From assembly GCF_017497975.1 (NCBI RefSeq), contig NZ_JAGDEL010000011.1, positions 62,001 through 126,000 on the forward strand: DNA of 64,000 nt, in the 5' to 3' direction. The stretch's first letter is position 1; each line of letters starts with the position of its first letter. Made by a program: the position numbers and the translations under genes. The stretch comes from Metabacillus bambusae (GTDB lineage: Bacteria > Bacillota > Bacilli > Bacillales > Bacillaceae). Under the pieces are notes generated by a model. The model saw only the letters and a list, made by a program, of their open reading frames with translations, was not told the origin of the DNA and did not search any database. Shown in pieces: positions 37,065 through 45,787 of the stretch.

Positions 37065-37655
37065 CTATGATTTATCCAATAGATTCTTTATTAAAAATTT
37101 CAAATCACGAAAAACACCATCAATATCTGTATCTTCACTCATTAAAGCTTGAATGGCTAAACCGTCAAATAATGCATTAAGTAATACACTCCAAACCTCA
37201 TTGGATACCCCATGTAGAGTTGAATCTCCAATAAAAGCGTTCATTTGTTGTTTTAAGACATGGTTCTCATAATTTAATAGGTTTCCCAATTGTTCTCGCA
37301 TCAGTTCATTATTGAATCCAGTAACTGCTAAAGACAAAAACAACTTATGAAAGTAATTATCCTTTGTGATTCGATCTTGAGCTGAATCTAGTGCATTATC
37401 CATCCAATTTTCATGTCTTTTTTCTTTTTGTTTAGCAAGACGATCTAATGTACTCCAAGAAATAGTACTTATATCCTTTACAATTTCCATCATTAATTGA
37501 TCCTTGCTACGAAAATGGTAATAGACTGTACCTTGGGAAATCCCTGCTACTTCTGCAACAGATTTTAATGTTACATTTTGAATTCCCTTTTCAACGATAC
37601 AACGCTTCGCAGCTTCGATTAATTCTTCTTTTGTTACAACATTTGGTTTAGCCAT
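37065..37655 (-). CDS. TetR/AcrR-family regulator
   Basis: 196 residues. The N-terminal HTH (about 10-56; EAAKRCIVEKGIQNVTLKSV, then GISQGTVYYHFRSKDQLM) is followed by a C-terminal ligand domain with BetI/AcrR-like spacing. It sits inside the cluster between the MFS exporter and DUF5367, so it likely controls the cluster in response to its product or precursor. ATG with GGGGAG upstream. A family B repeat separates it from the exporter gene. Confidence 0.9.
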   Translation of the reverse strand: MAKPNVVTKEELIEAAKRCIVEKGIQNVTLKSVAEVAGISQGTVYYHFRSKDQLMMEIVKDISTISWSTLDRLAKQKEKRHENWMDNALDSAQDRITKDNYFHKLFLSLAVTGFNNELMREQLGNLLNYENHVLKQQMNAFIGDSTLHGVSNEVWSVLLNALFDGLAIQALMSEDTDIDGVFRDLKFLIKNLLDKS

Positions 37656-37706
37656 ATCGATTTCTCCCCTTCATTTCCATAAAGCCAAAATAATCCTTTT
37701 TCTATT

Positions 37707-37807
37707 AGGATCTGTTAAACTTGGTCGTTGATTTCCGCTACATGCGTTCGCTTTCCGCTCCAATCAATAAAGTACCAAAAACAACAGTGAGCTTTAACAG
37801 AGCCTTT
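37707..37807 (+). repeat. Family B-related repeat, short subtype, inside the biosynthetic cluster
   Basis: Ends AGGATCTGTTAAAC and inverted AGGCTCTGTTAAAG form terminal inverted repeats. The interior keeps only GTTGATTTCCGC, TTCGCTTTCCGCTCC and AATCAATAAA. It splits the exporter and TetR genes. Confidence 0.7.
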
Positions 37808-37831
37808 CTATTAAACGTTTTCCTACGCTTT

Positions 37832-39052
37832 TTACATCTCTTCGTGAATTTTGTTAAAAGATTTATTTTTACGTTGCCAATATGACTGGTAAATGAGAAT
37901 TAGCAAAATCATCGCCGCCGGAAGTAGTAAGGAAGTATAAAAGGTATTTGCACCGTTTTTCACATCACTTAATGCAAAATGGTTGTAAACCTGTGAAGAA
38001 ATTGTACTTCCTATTACTGCTCCAAGAAGACGTGACATATTTATCATAGATGACACAAAGCTATGATACTTTATTTCCATTTCTATCATTGCCTGTGATG
38101 TACTACTTATGATTATGAGCCCCAACCCTAATCCAACAAACAGGTTGGCTAACGCTATCGCTAATAAATTAAAGCTAGCAGATAGGATGATAAACAGCAA
38201 ACCACAAAGTAAGAAGGCCACCCCTGCTATCGCCAGGTTTAATAATGAAAGTTGTTTCTCCAGCCTTCTGATCAAAACAGCTGCTAAAATAATACTTATA
38301 CATAAAGGAACCACACCAATAGCAATACCAAAAGTTGAATCAATAAAGTTAGATAATATAAATGGTTCAACGTATAAAATACTATTTAGTATAAATCCTA
38401 CTCCGAAATTTAAAAGCATAGTAAACAGTAAAATTGATTGTTTTAATACAACTTTAAAATTAAGCTTTCCAAATAATTCTGAATCAGAGTGCTTTTGCAT
38501 AGTGATTGAACAAATGAGAATCATTAAAAAGACTATTAAGTTTACGAGAAAAATGACTTTCCAATGTCCAAATTGTCCTATGATTCCGCCCAAAATTGGC
38601 CCGACTGACGCTGCTAATGCACTAAGTGCTCCCCATATTCCAATTACCTTTGTATAGTCCTCTTTTTTACTCTGATTTAGCATGAGCACAAGGCTAATCG
38701 GAACTATAATAGATGAGCCAATCCCTTGTATAATACGTGCAATTAACAGGTATATAAATGATGGACTCAACGCTCCACACAAAGAGCCAAAGCTAAATAA
38801 CAATACACCGAAAAAGAAGAGTCGTTGATTAGCAATTCGTTGGGACAGTACTCCTACTAACGGCATTAATAAAGCAAAAGGTAATATATACCCATTCATA
38901 ATCCAAATAGTATGAGACATTTCTATTTGAAGATCTGTCTGAATGATAGGCAACAAAACATAAAGTAATGTTCCATCCTGCATAACAAAGAAAACACTAA
39001 GACCAATCACCCAAAGATAAATTTTTTGTGAAATCCCCATAGCTTTTTCCAT
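37832..39052 (-). CDS. MFS exporter of the biosynthetic cluster
   Basis: 406 residues, about 12 helices, DHA-type drug:H+ antiporter. Early segment FFVMQDGTLLYVLLPIIQTDL, then MSHTIWIMNGYILPFALLMPLVG and motif A-like GVLSQRIANQRLF; antiporter motif C near LSALAASVGPILGGIIGQ. It begins three bases after the dehydrogenase stop codon, which places it in the biosynthetic operon and suggests export of the product. Confidence 0.88.
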   Translation of the reverse strand: MEKAMGISQKIYLWVIGLSVFFVMQDGTLLYVLLPIIQTDLQIEMSHTIWIMNGYILPFALLMPLVGVLSQRIANQRLFFFGVLLFSFGSLCGALSPSFIYLLIARIIQGIGSSIIVPISLVLMLNQSKKEDYTKVIGIWGALSALAASVGPILGGIIGQFGHWKVIFLVNLIVFLMILICSITMQKHSDSELFGKLNFKVVLKQSILLFTMLLNFGVGFILNSILYVEPFILSNFIDSTFGIAIGVVPLCISIILAAVLIRRLEKQLSLLNLAIAGVAFLLCGLLFIILSASFNLLAIALANLFVGLGLGLIIISSTSQAMIEMEIKYHSFVSSMINMSRLLGAVIGSTISSQVYNHFALSDVKNGANTFYTSLLLPAAMILLILIYQSYWQRKNKSFNKIHEEM

Positions 39053-39055
39053 CTT

Positions 39056-40219
39056 TTATCTACTCGCTTTGGTGGTATTTTTTTCACTTTCTGCTTCAAT
39101 GATTTGCTGTAAATTAGTAGTAGCTATTTCCATTGCTATCTCTCTAGTTGTTCTGTTCTTCCTATCACTTTCCACTAAAATACGGTTAACCTTTTGTCTA
39201 ATTCGTTTTGAACACTCATCAAGTACATTCTCAACATTAGCTTGAGCTGTAATTAATAAACCAAATCCAGTTGCAGCACCGGAATTCACTACAAAGTCTG
39301 GTAATACTGTAATCTGATTGTTTCTTAATATATAATCAGCTTCTTTTGTTGTTGGCATATTGGAGCCTTCTACAATTATTTTTGCCGTTATTTGATTTGC
39401 ATTTTTTTCTGTAATTACGTTAGATACAGCTGCAGGAATTAAGATATCGACTGGTAAAGTTAAAATATCATTTGGTTCCAAAAATGTATAATGCTTCAAA
39501 TGGTCTCGATCAATCAAGCCATTTTCTGTTCTAGCATTTTCTAATTCCTCAAAGCTAAAACCATTTTCAGAATAAACCGTCCCAATTATGTCACTGATTG
39601 CACAGATTTTAACACCCTTTGCTGCGAGCAAGCGAATAATTCCATTACCAACTGTTCCAAAGCCTTGTACTGCAACTTTTACAGTTTGAAGATTTAAATG
39701 TAAAAAGTCTGTTGATTCTTCGATGGCCTCTATTAAGCCAAATCCTGCTAAGTAATCCATAAATTCTTCACTTAATAAATCATCAATTGATTTTCCTTCT
39801 GGTAACTTAATTTCAATTCCTTTTTCACTTAACCTATCAATGACAAGCGAGCTAGGGTCAAACTGAATGCTATTATAAACATGCTTCACATCCGTACTCG
39901 TTATCCCCATATCTTCACCAACTAAAAGCATGGCGCGTAAAATAGGGTCTGCCATTTTAGCAAATGCTGTTATTTTCTCCAGTTTATGATTAGAATTTGG
40001 ATCGCATACAATACCTATTTTAGCTCCACCTAAAGGAATATCCATCATACTATGTTTGTAGGTCATTATTTCTGCCAAACTTCGAATTTCATCCATTGTT
40101 ACATTGGGGCTCATTCTAATACCACCTGCAGCCAGCCCACCAATAAGCCGATCAATAACAATAAAAGCTCTTGTAGATGTTTTAGGATCAAACAGTTCTA
40201 TTTCATATTGTGCTTTCAT
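39056..40219 (-). CDS. Glu/Leu/Phe/Val-type amino acid dehydrogenase
   Basis: 387 residues from the ATG at 40219 (AAGGAGG seven bases upstream). N-terminal dimerisation domain with the catalytic Lys region MTYKHSMMDIPLGGAKIGI; the NAD domain begins VAVQGFGTVGNGIIRLL, and the substrate region includes EGSNMPTTKEADYIL. It interconverts an amino acid and its 2-oxo acid with NAD(P)H. Next to an aminotransferase it may regenerate the amino donor (inference). It overlaps the DUF3419 gene by four bases (ATGA), a strong sign of coupling. Glutamate versus leucine specificity is not decidable by eye. Confidence 0.85.
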   Translation of the reverse strand: MKAQYEIELFDPKTSTRAFIVIDRLIGGLAAGGIRMSPNVTMDEIRSLAEIMTYKHSMMDIPLGGAKIGIVCDPNSNHKLEKITAFAKMADPILRAMLLVGEDMGITSTDVKHVYNSIQFDPSSLVIDRLSEKGIEIKLPEGKSIDDLLSEEFMDYLAGFGLIEAIEESTDFLHLNLQTVKVAVQGFGTVGNGIIRLLAAKGVKICAISDIIGTVYSENGFSFEELENARTENGLIDRDHLKHYTFLEPNDILTLPVDILIPAAVSNVITEKNANQITAKIIVEGSNMPTTKEADYILRNNQITVLPDFVVNSGAATGFGLLITAQANVENVLDECSKRIRQKVNRILVESDRKNRTTREIAMEIATTNLQQIIEAESEKNTTKASR

Positions 40220-41382
40220 TTGACGACCTCCTTTTTTGCTACTTGAAACGTAAAGGCAAAAGCACAATCCTCTTTATTTAATCTTTCCATCATTTCATTT
40301 TGAATCGATAGACTAGGAAACTCAGATACAGGTATATCCCTTTTGGCAAGGAAATTTCTAAAGCATACGATCCCATTATTTCTCATCGTTCGCTCAACAT
40401 GGAATAGGATTTTTTCAAACTCTTCCTTGGGGATCCATCCTGAAATATCTGAAAGTGAAAATTTATCTAATACACCATTTGGACATTGTGCTAAAAATTG
40501 ATCGATTCTATCTGTCACAATCTCAACACAATCTAAATTTCTTTTGATCGTTTGATAATGCTTCTTTTGTATATATACTGGCAATGCTTCTTCATTCATA
40601 TATTTGCTACAAAATAAAAATGTCATAAAATGATTATCTCTAACTAAATGTTCCTTAAATGATTGATCAAAACGAGATAGCATATAATCCCCTATAGAAA
40701 AACCATCCTCAACTTGGTTAAAATAACTTGGATCTCCTAAAAAGATTTCAAAAAATTTCTTTTTACTACATGTTCGAACTAACCATCTCCAAAAAGGGGT
40801 ATTCCATTTCTCATCGTAAAACTTTCTTTGTTCTTCAATACTTTCACATTCTAGTAGTTTTTCAAATTGGGGCCGTTTCACTCGAAAAATAAGTGAACCT
40901 AAATATTTTTTATAAAACATTTCGTGCTTACCTAAAAAGATAATTCCTTCTTGGATCTTTGAAAGATGTGTTTGCCAAAATTTTTGTGCAGGTGGTGAAA
41001 GATGATGTTGCAAGGTGTGAAATACTTCTTTTCTAGATACTCCACTTTGTTTTATACCTAAAAAGGATAAACACTCGTCATGATCAAGTTCCTTTATTGC
41101 TGCTATCTTTAATTCCAAAAGAAAGTTTTGATTTGGATTTGCATCAACAGATATTAATTTTTTGGGGCCATCAACTAATAACGATAGACTCCGACATCCA
41201 CTTCCAGTGATAGATACTACTGTGTCACTTGGTTTAATTTGTAAAGCCTTTAATTCTGACTCTGAATCCTCATCACTAGTCGTATAAAGCAACCATTGAT
41301 CACGATAGATGCTATTTTCCATTTTTTCTTCAGTCCATGTAATCTGATCTGGTTTAAGAGAATGATTCGTCTGAATTGACAT
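40216..41382 (-). CDS. DUF3419/BtaA-like 3-amino-3-carboxypropyl transferase
   Basis: 388 residues. The BtaA-type SAM-binding core is visible: LQIKPSDTVVSITGSGCRSL with the following KLISVDANPNQNFLLELKIA, and a C-terminal half with SLSDISGWIPKEEFEKIL. BtaA enzymes move the 3-amino-3-carboxypropyl group of S-adenosylmethionine to an acceptor (diacylglycerol in betaine-lipid synthesis). No BtaB N-methyltransferase lies nearby, and the neighbours make an amine, so a nitrogen acceptor is plausible (inference). It is 23 bases after the fusion gene and overlaps the dehydrogenase gene. Confidence 0.75.
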   Translation of the reverse strand: MSIQTNHSLKPDQITWTEEKMENSIYRDQWLLYTTSDEDSESELKALQIKPSDTVVSITGSGCRSLSLLVDGPKKLISVDANPNQNFLLELKIAAIKELDHDECLSFLGIKQSGVSRKEVFHTLQHHLSPPAQKFWQTHLSKIQEGIIFLGKHEMFYKKYLGSLIFRVKRPQFEKLLECESIEEQRKFYDEKWNTPFWRWLVRTCSKKKFFEIFLGDPSYFNQVEDGFSIGDYMLSRFDQSFKEHLVRDNHFMTFLFCSKYMNEEALPVYIQKKHYQTIKRNLDCVEIVTDRIDQFLAQCPNGVLDKFSLSDISGWIPKEEFEKILFHVERTMRNNGIVCFRNFLAKRDIPVSEFPSLSIQNEMMERLNKEDCAFAFTFQVAKKEVVK

Positions 41383-41405
41383 TAGATTTATGATCTCCTT
41401 CCATT

Positions 41406-44039
41406 TTAAACCTTCACCATTTCTGTGCTTAGATCTAAACTATCTAATTCTGCTAAAGTAAACTGATGTTTCTTAGCAATTTTTTGTATATAGTAGATAT
41501 CCTCCATTGTGATTCTTCCACCTATCCCAAAGTTCTTCTTCTCATTTTCTAGAGCTAAAAGCATTGTTTCAGATAAACAAGCTAAATTCACACCAGGCTT
41601 ATATCCTAGATTTTGCCCAAATGAAATAGGTTCAGGGTATTGGACAAGGCCACCTTCAATCACAAGCACATCTTTCCTTAGCTCTTTAACTAATGGCCCT
41701 ACATTAGCTGGACGTGATACATCACAAATAATAGCCCCATATTTTATCTGATCAACAGGAATTATTTCCTCCATCGAGCTTGTTGCTGTAATCATCATGT
41801 CTAAATTACTAATCTCATTTTCTATCACTACGCTATAATGAATAGGTGGTTGTAGTTTTAAAAATGTATAAACCTCCTCTATTTCATCAATCACGTTAAT
41901 AGACTCAATCTCCTCCCCAGGATTCTTTTGCATGAGTACTTGTTCTATTGCTGTTGTTGAAGGGGCATCATTGAAATTACGTTTCATTAACTCAAGCTTT
42001 GACAAAACTTCTTTACGTACCCCTTTATCTTCCTCATTTATGCATAACGCATGCACGTAAATAAGGTTTGCTAACTGTTTAAGTCTTTCGATATTTTTAG
42101 AAGGGTTATTGTTTCTACCGATCAACGTTATATTTGAAGTTGTTTGTGCTAAAATCATCGCACATTTTTTCCCTATTGAACCATTTGCACCTAAAATCCC
42201 TATTTTGGCGGTATTAATGTCATGCCCCTTTTTTGGGGCAGATTCAATCAATGCTTCAACTGCAGTAATAATCGTTAATGTATTACCGGTTGTTAACGTA
42301 ATATTTTGGTCAAGAAGATCATAGCCACCACGAGTAACAATTGAGGTATAGGCTCCTAAACCAACAACTTTTGCTCCGAGTTCTTTTGCCAATTTTATGC
42401 CTTTTTTTATTGCAGTTACTACTTCTTTTCTTGGTCTTTCTAAAATCTCTTTTCCTCCATAGGTTAACCCTATCAACCAACCCTCAACATAGCCTCCTGC
42501 AGGTGTACGAACTGATGGCATATGACACAGCACCCCTGCTCCAGAGTAGTCTGCCTGCCATTCAAATATTTTACTAAGCTCATGATCTGAAAACCTTTCA
42601 AAAGATGGTGTATTAGTCACTAAGTCTTGTGGTGAGGGATAGTGACATAAGAAGGCAAAGGAAGTCTTAGGCTTGTCATTTTCATCTAATAAGGATGATA
42701 TGATTGGTGAATGGTGGTGACGGTAATCTTTAATGAACTCAGGCTTTCTATAATCCCCAGTTGTATAGCGATAAATTAAATAAAAATCTCTTCTGTATAA
42801 AATCTCACATAATTCGTTAAATGCTTCTATAAATTGATCAATCTCTTGTCTATCGATTATTAGAGGCGGCTGAATCCGAATTGTAAGAGAATCATTTAAA
42901 AATGGCATCACCCGTATTTGATGAACATTTAACAAATAGCCACTTAGTAAATATCCCATTCCCCCAGCACTCGTCATATTTGCGATCTCAAATGAGTCTC
43001 CAGCATCAATTACCTCAAATTCAACCGCAAGCATCAAGCCATAACCGCGCACTTCACGAATTACACCAGGCCATTTCGTATGTATGTCCTCCAGTTTCGC
43101 TTTGAAATACGAGCCCTTTTGTTTTACCTCCGTAAATAATTCATCATTTTTTTTCAAATAATTGATAAAAGATAAACTCACACTTGAGGTGAAATTATTA
43201 TTTGCAAATGTGGAACTATGGTTAAATCCAAAATCCTCTGACCAGATGGAAGAACGGCTGATACAAACTGATATTGGTACAAGGCCTCCCCCTAATGCTT
43301 TTGATAAGGTTACCATGTCCGGCAATAGATTTTCCTCAGTCGTAACAGACCAATTCCCTAGTCTGCCTAAACCGGTCTGAATTTCATCTACGATCACTAA
43401 TACATCATATTGTCTGCATAATTCGATAGCTTTAGAGAGATATTGTTTATGAGGAATCCTGACACCGCCTTCTCCCTGTATAGGTTCAACAATAAATGCA
43501 GCTATTTCCTCACTATGTTGTTCTAGAGTCTCCTGAAGAGCTGAAAGATCATTATATGAAATCTTTAAAAACACATCTTGTTGAATAAAAAATGGCTCTT
43601 GATATTGTGCTTGCCCGGTTGCAGAAAGTGCACCTAGTGTCTTGCCATGAAAACCTTTATGACAAGACAAAATTTTTTCTTTCTTTGTTTTTGCTCGAGC
43701 TAACTTTATAGCTGCTTCAATCGACTCTGCTCCGCTTTGGGCAAAAGTACAAATGTTTAAATCACCAGGAAATAAGTTAGTTAGTTGACTAGCTAACTCT
43801 TGAGTTACCAATGGAATCGAAGGCTGGCAAAAGCTCGGAGTTTTATTTTCTTTAAATTGGGTTATACTTTGCCAAATTTCTTCATGATTATAACCTAGAG
43901 GAAGTGCGCCATATTGCGCGATGAAATCTGTATATCTTTGTTTTTCGTCAAAAATGTAGTAGCTCTCCCCTTTAGTAAAAACTTTGTTCAAATGAAATAG
44001 GCCCATGATCTTGTTAACAGAAGGATTTAAATATTCCAA
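41406..44039 (-). CDS. Class III aminotransferase fused to an acyl-ACP reductase-like domain
   Basis: 877 residues, two enzymes in one chain. Residues 1 to about 425 are a class III PLP aminotransferase: FIAQYGALPLGYN, IVDEIQTGLGRLG and TLSKALGGG with PLP Lys247. Residues about 445-877 resemble cyanobacterial long-chain acyl-ACP reductase: GAYTSIVTRGGYDLL, LTTGNTLT, the NAD(P) loop KIGILGANGSIGKK near 613-625, and LACLSETMLLALEN, whose Cys821 aligns with the catalytic Cys of that enzyme. Predicted overall: acyl thioester to aldehyde to primary amine. PigE of prodigiosin synthesis is a comparable aminotransferase-reductase fusion. TTG start with AAAGGA eight bases upstream. First gene of the cluster. 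Confidence 0.85.
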   Translation of the reverse strand: MEYLNPSVNKIMGLFHLNKVFTKGESYYIFDEKQRYTDFIAQYGALPLGYNHEEIWQSITQFKENKTPSFCQPSIPLVTQELASQLTNLFPGDLNICTFAQSGAESIEAAIKLARAKTKKEKILSCHKGFHGKTLGALSATGQAQYQEPFFIQQDVFLKISYNDLSALQETLEQHSEEIAAFIVEPIQGEGGVRIPHKQYLSKAIELCRQYDVLVIVDEIQTGLGRLGNWSVTTEENLLPDMVTLSKALGGGLVPISVCISRSSIWSEDFGFNHSSTFANNNFTSSVSLSFINYLKKNDELFTEVKQKGSYFKAKLEDIHTKWPGVIREVRGYGLMLAVEFEVIDAGDSFEIANMTSAGGMGYLLSGYLLNVHQIRVMPFLNDSLTIRIQPPLIIDRQEIDQFIEAFNELCEILYRRDFYLIYRYTTGDYRKPEFIKDYRHHHSPIISSLLDENDKPKTSFAFLCHYPSPQDLVTNTPSFERFSDHELSKIFEWQADYSGAGVLCHMPSVRTPAGGYVEGWLIGLTYGGKEILERPRKEVVTAIKKGIKLAKELGAKVVGLGAYTSIVTRGGYDLLDQNITLTTGNTLTIITAVEALIESAPKKGHDINTAKIGILGANGSIGKKCAMILAQTTSNITLIGRNNNPSKNIERLKQLANLIYVHALCINEEDKGVRKEVLSKLELMKRNFNDAPSTTAIEQVLMQKNPGEEIESINVIDEIEEVYTFLKLQPPIHYSVVIENEISNLDMMITATSSMEEIIPVDQIKYGAIICDVSRPANVGPLVKELRKDVLVIEGGLVQYPEPISFGQNLGYKPGVNLACLSETMLLALENEKKNFGIGGRITMEDIYYIQKIAKKHQFTLAELDSLDLSTEMVKV

Positions 44040-44164
44040 GTTTATTTTCCTTTCTCAGTAAATTAACAAACCTGTAAAATTTTGCCTTGTATTCCAATAC
44101 ATATCCATTCTACTTAGAATATCCTCGATTGTATTGTGTAAAACGTACTATTTTTAACTCAAGT

Positions 44165-44206
44165 GTAGTGCCTGTCACTACCCAGTTTTTGTTGATATTT
44201 GTCGAA
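44165..44206 (+). repeat. Small repeat family C, copy 3
   Basis: Palindrome GTAGTG-CCTGT-CACTAC (44165-44181), 16 bases, then TTTGTCGAA (44198-44206). Located between hemY and the biosynthetic cluster, about 130 bases upstream of the fusion gene. Confidence 0.65.
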
Positions 44207-44230
44207 GCATCTGATATTTGAACTAACGTA

Positions 44231-44270
44231 AAAAAACAGGACAGCTGCTACTTAAACTGTCCTGTTTTTT
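44231..44270 (-). terminator. Terminator of hemY
   Basis: AAAACAGGACAG / CTGTCCTGTTTT stem with flanking A/T runs, directly behind the hemY stop codon. Confidence 0.85.
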
Positions 44271-44273
44271 AAG

Positions 44274-45659
44274 TTATTGTAATGCAATGATCTTTCTTGC
44301 AGTATTTTCTCCGTTTTCAATACAGTCTGGGATGCCAACGCCGTAGTAGGAGCAACCCGCAATTACAATTCCTGGATATGCTGCAGCAAGTTTACTTTCG
44401 ATCGCTTCCACACTTTGAGAATGTGTAATTCGATAATTAGGCATCTGATCTGACCAATTTGTTATTTCACTTGTAATCGGTTCAGCTGAAATACCCAGGC
44501 TTTTTTTAATATCGCTTAGTGCAGCTTGAAGAAGTTCTTCCTTATTCATCTTTTGTAAAGCTTGAAATGCCGGATGACTACTTTTATAAAACAGTCTTAC
44601 AAGCAAATTCTTACTTTCTGACGTATGCTCCCATTTCCGGCTTGTCCATGTACATGCGTTACATGTCAACTCATTATTGCTTGCAGTAATAAATCCAGTT
44701 CCTTCTGTTGGAAGTTGTGAATCAGGAACATCAAATCCCACATAAACACTGATTAATGAGCTACTTTTTAGTTTGTCAAACTCCCCTATGATTTCTTTAT
44801 CATTGAGGATTTTCCCCGCAGCTGTATGGGGTATACTCAATACCACATGATCTGCTTCAATCACTTCCTGATTCACAAAAGAAACTTTATACCTGTTATT
44901 CTCTTTTTCAATTTTACTTACTTTGGTGTTCTTTAAAATTTCAACATCCGCAAGCTTATTTTCAAATGCATCAACAAGTGTACCTAAACCGCTTCTAAAA
45001 GAAAGAAACTTCCTTTCTCCACCGATTTGGAATTTTTCCTTATTCGCTTCTAAACCCTTTATAATACTACCGTATTTGTCTTTATACTCAAGCAAATATG
45101 GCAATGTTGATGCAAGTGTTAAGTCGCTTAGTTTCCCGGAATATACACCAGAGAGAACTGGTGCAATTTGTTTTTCCACTAATTCTTTTCCGAGAAAATG
45201 TTCAAGAAACGCTCCAACAGAATCATTTTTGGTGAACGTCTCATTTTTTGTATAAAGATCTTTTAGGGCCTCGACTTTTCCTTCTGCAGAAACAAGTGTG
45301 CTTTTCGCTAACGACTCAACACTTGCTGGAATTCCGAAAACTGCGTCAGTAGGAATCTGCTTTAATTCACCTTCTGTATAAATAAACGAACGGCCTGTAG
45401 CATTGTATACGACTTCACTCTGCAAACCGAGTTCTTCAATAAATGTCATCGTACTAGCTTTCCGAGTTACAATTGAATCTGCCCCCGCTTCTATCACAAA
45501 ACCGCTATCTTTTACTGTGCGAATTTTCCCTCCGAGTTCTGCAGATGCTTCTACAAGAATAAGCCTCACATCTGATTGATTCGCTTTTTTCCATTTATGC
45601 AATTCATACATGGTAGATAATCCTGTAATACCGCCACCAATGACTATTACTGTTTTCAC
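44274..45659 (-). CDS. hemY: Coproporphyrinogen III oxidase / protoporphyrinogen oxidase (HemY/CgoX)
   Basis: 461-residue FAD enzyme of heme synthesis that oxidises coproporphyrinogen III (Gram-positive pathway). N-terminal FAD loop VIVIGGGITGLSTMYEL; further PPO elements are EAGADSIVTRK, DHVVLSIPHTAAGKIL and the C-terminal FAD motif IAGCSYYGVGIPDCIENG. Length is typical. In B. subtilis it lies in hemEHY; here it is alone with its own terminator. Probably an additional or relocated copy; the rest of the genome is needed to tell. Confidence 0.92.
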   Translation of the reverse strand: MKTVIVIGGGITGLSTMYELHKWKKANQSDVRLILVEASAELGGKIRTVKDSGFVIEAGADSIVTRKASTMTFIEELGLQSEVVYNATGRSFIYTEGELKQIPTDAVFGIPASVESLAKSTLVSAEGKVEALKDLYTKNETFTKNDSVGAFLEHFLGKELVEKQIAPVLSGVYSGKLSDLTLASTLPYLLEYKDKYGSIIKGLEANKEKFQIGGERKFLSFRSGLGTLVDAFENKLADVEILKNTKVSKIEKENNRYKVSFVNQEVIEADHVVLSIPHTAAGKILNDKEIIGEFDKLKSSSLISVYVGFDVPDSQLPTEGTGFITASNNELTCNACTWTSRKWEHTSESKNLLVRLFYKSSHPAFQALQKMNKEELLQAALSDIKKSLGISAEPITSEITNWSDQMPNYRITHSQSVEAIESKLAAAYPGIVIAGCSYYGVGIPDCIENGENTARKIIALQ

Positions 45660-45762
45660 CTATGCACACCTCTATTTACAATCCAATTTAAATCATTTAA
45701 AGTGTACCATATTCCACCATCCATTCAGTGATATTTGATACATATTAACTGACATTACTCAC

Positions 45763-45780
45763 ATTAAACAAACGTTTAAT
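45763..45780. other. AT-rich palindrome behind the glycosylase gene
   Basis: ATTAAAC-AAAC-GTTTAAT, seven bases beyond the glycosylase stop codon. Either a weak terminator or an operator for hemY; it lacks a T-run on the expected side. Confidence 0.3.
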
Positions 45781-45787
45781 TAACACA

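Noticed and set aside
41406-44039. Fusion protein as a second BioA or as a glutamate semialdehyde aminomutase
   Set aside because: The N-terminal half lacks the BioA hallmarks seen at 52298, and the C-terminal acyl-ACP reductase-like domain has no place in either pathway.
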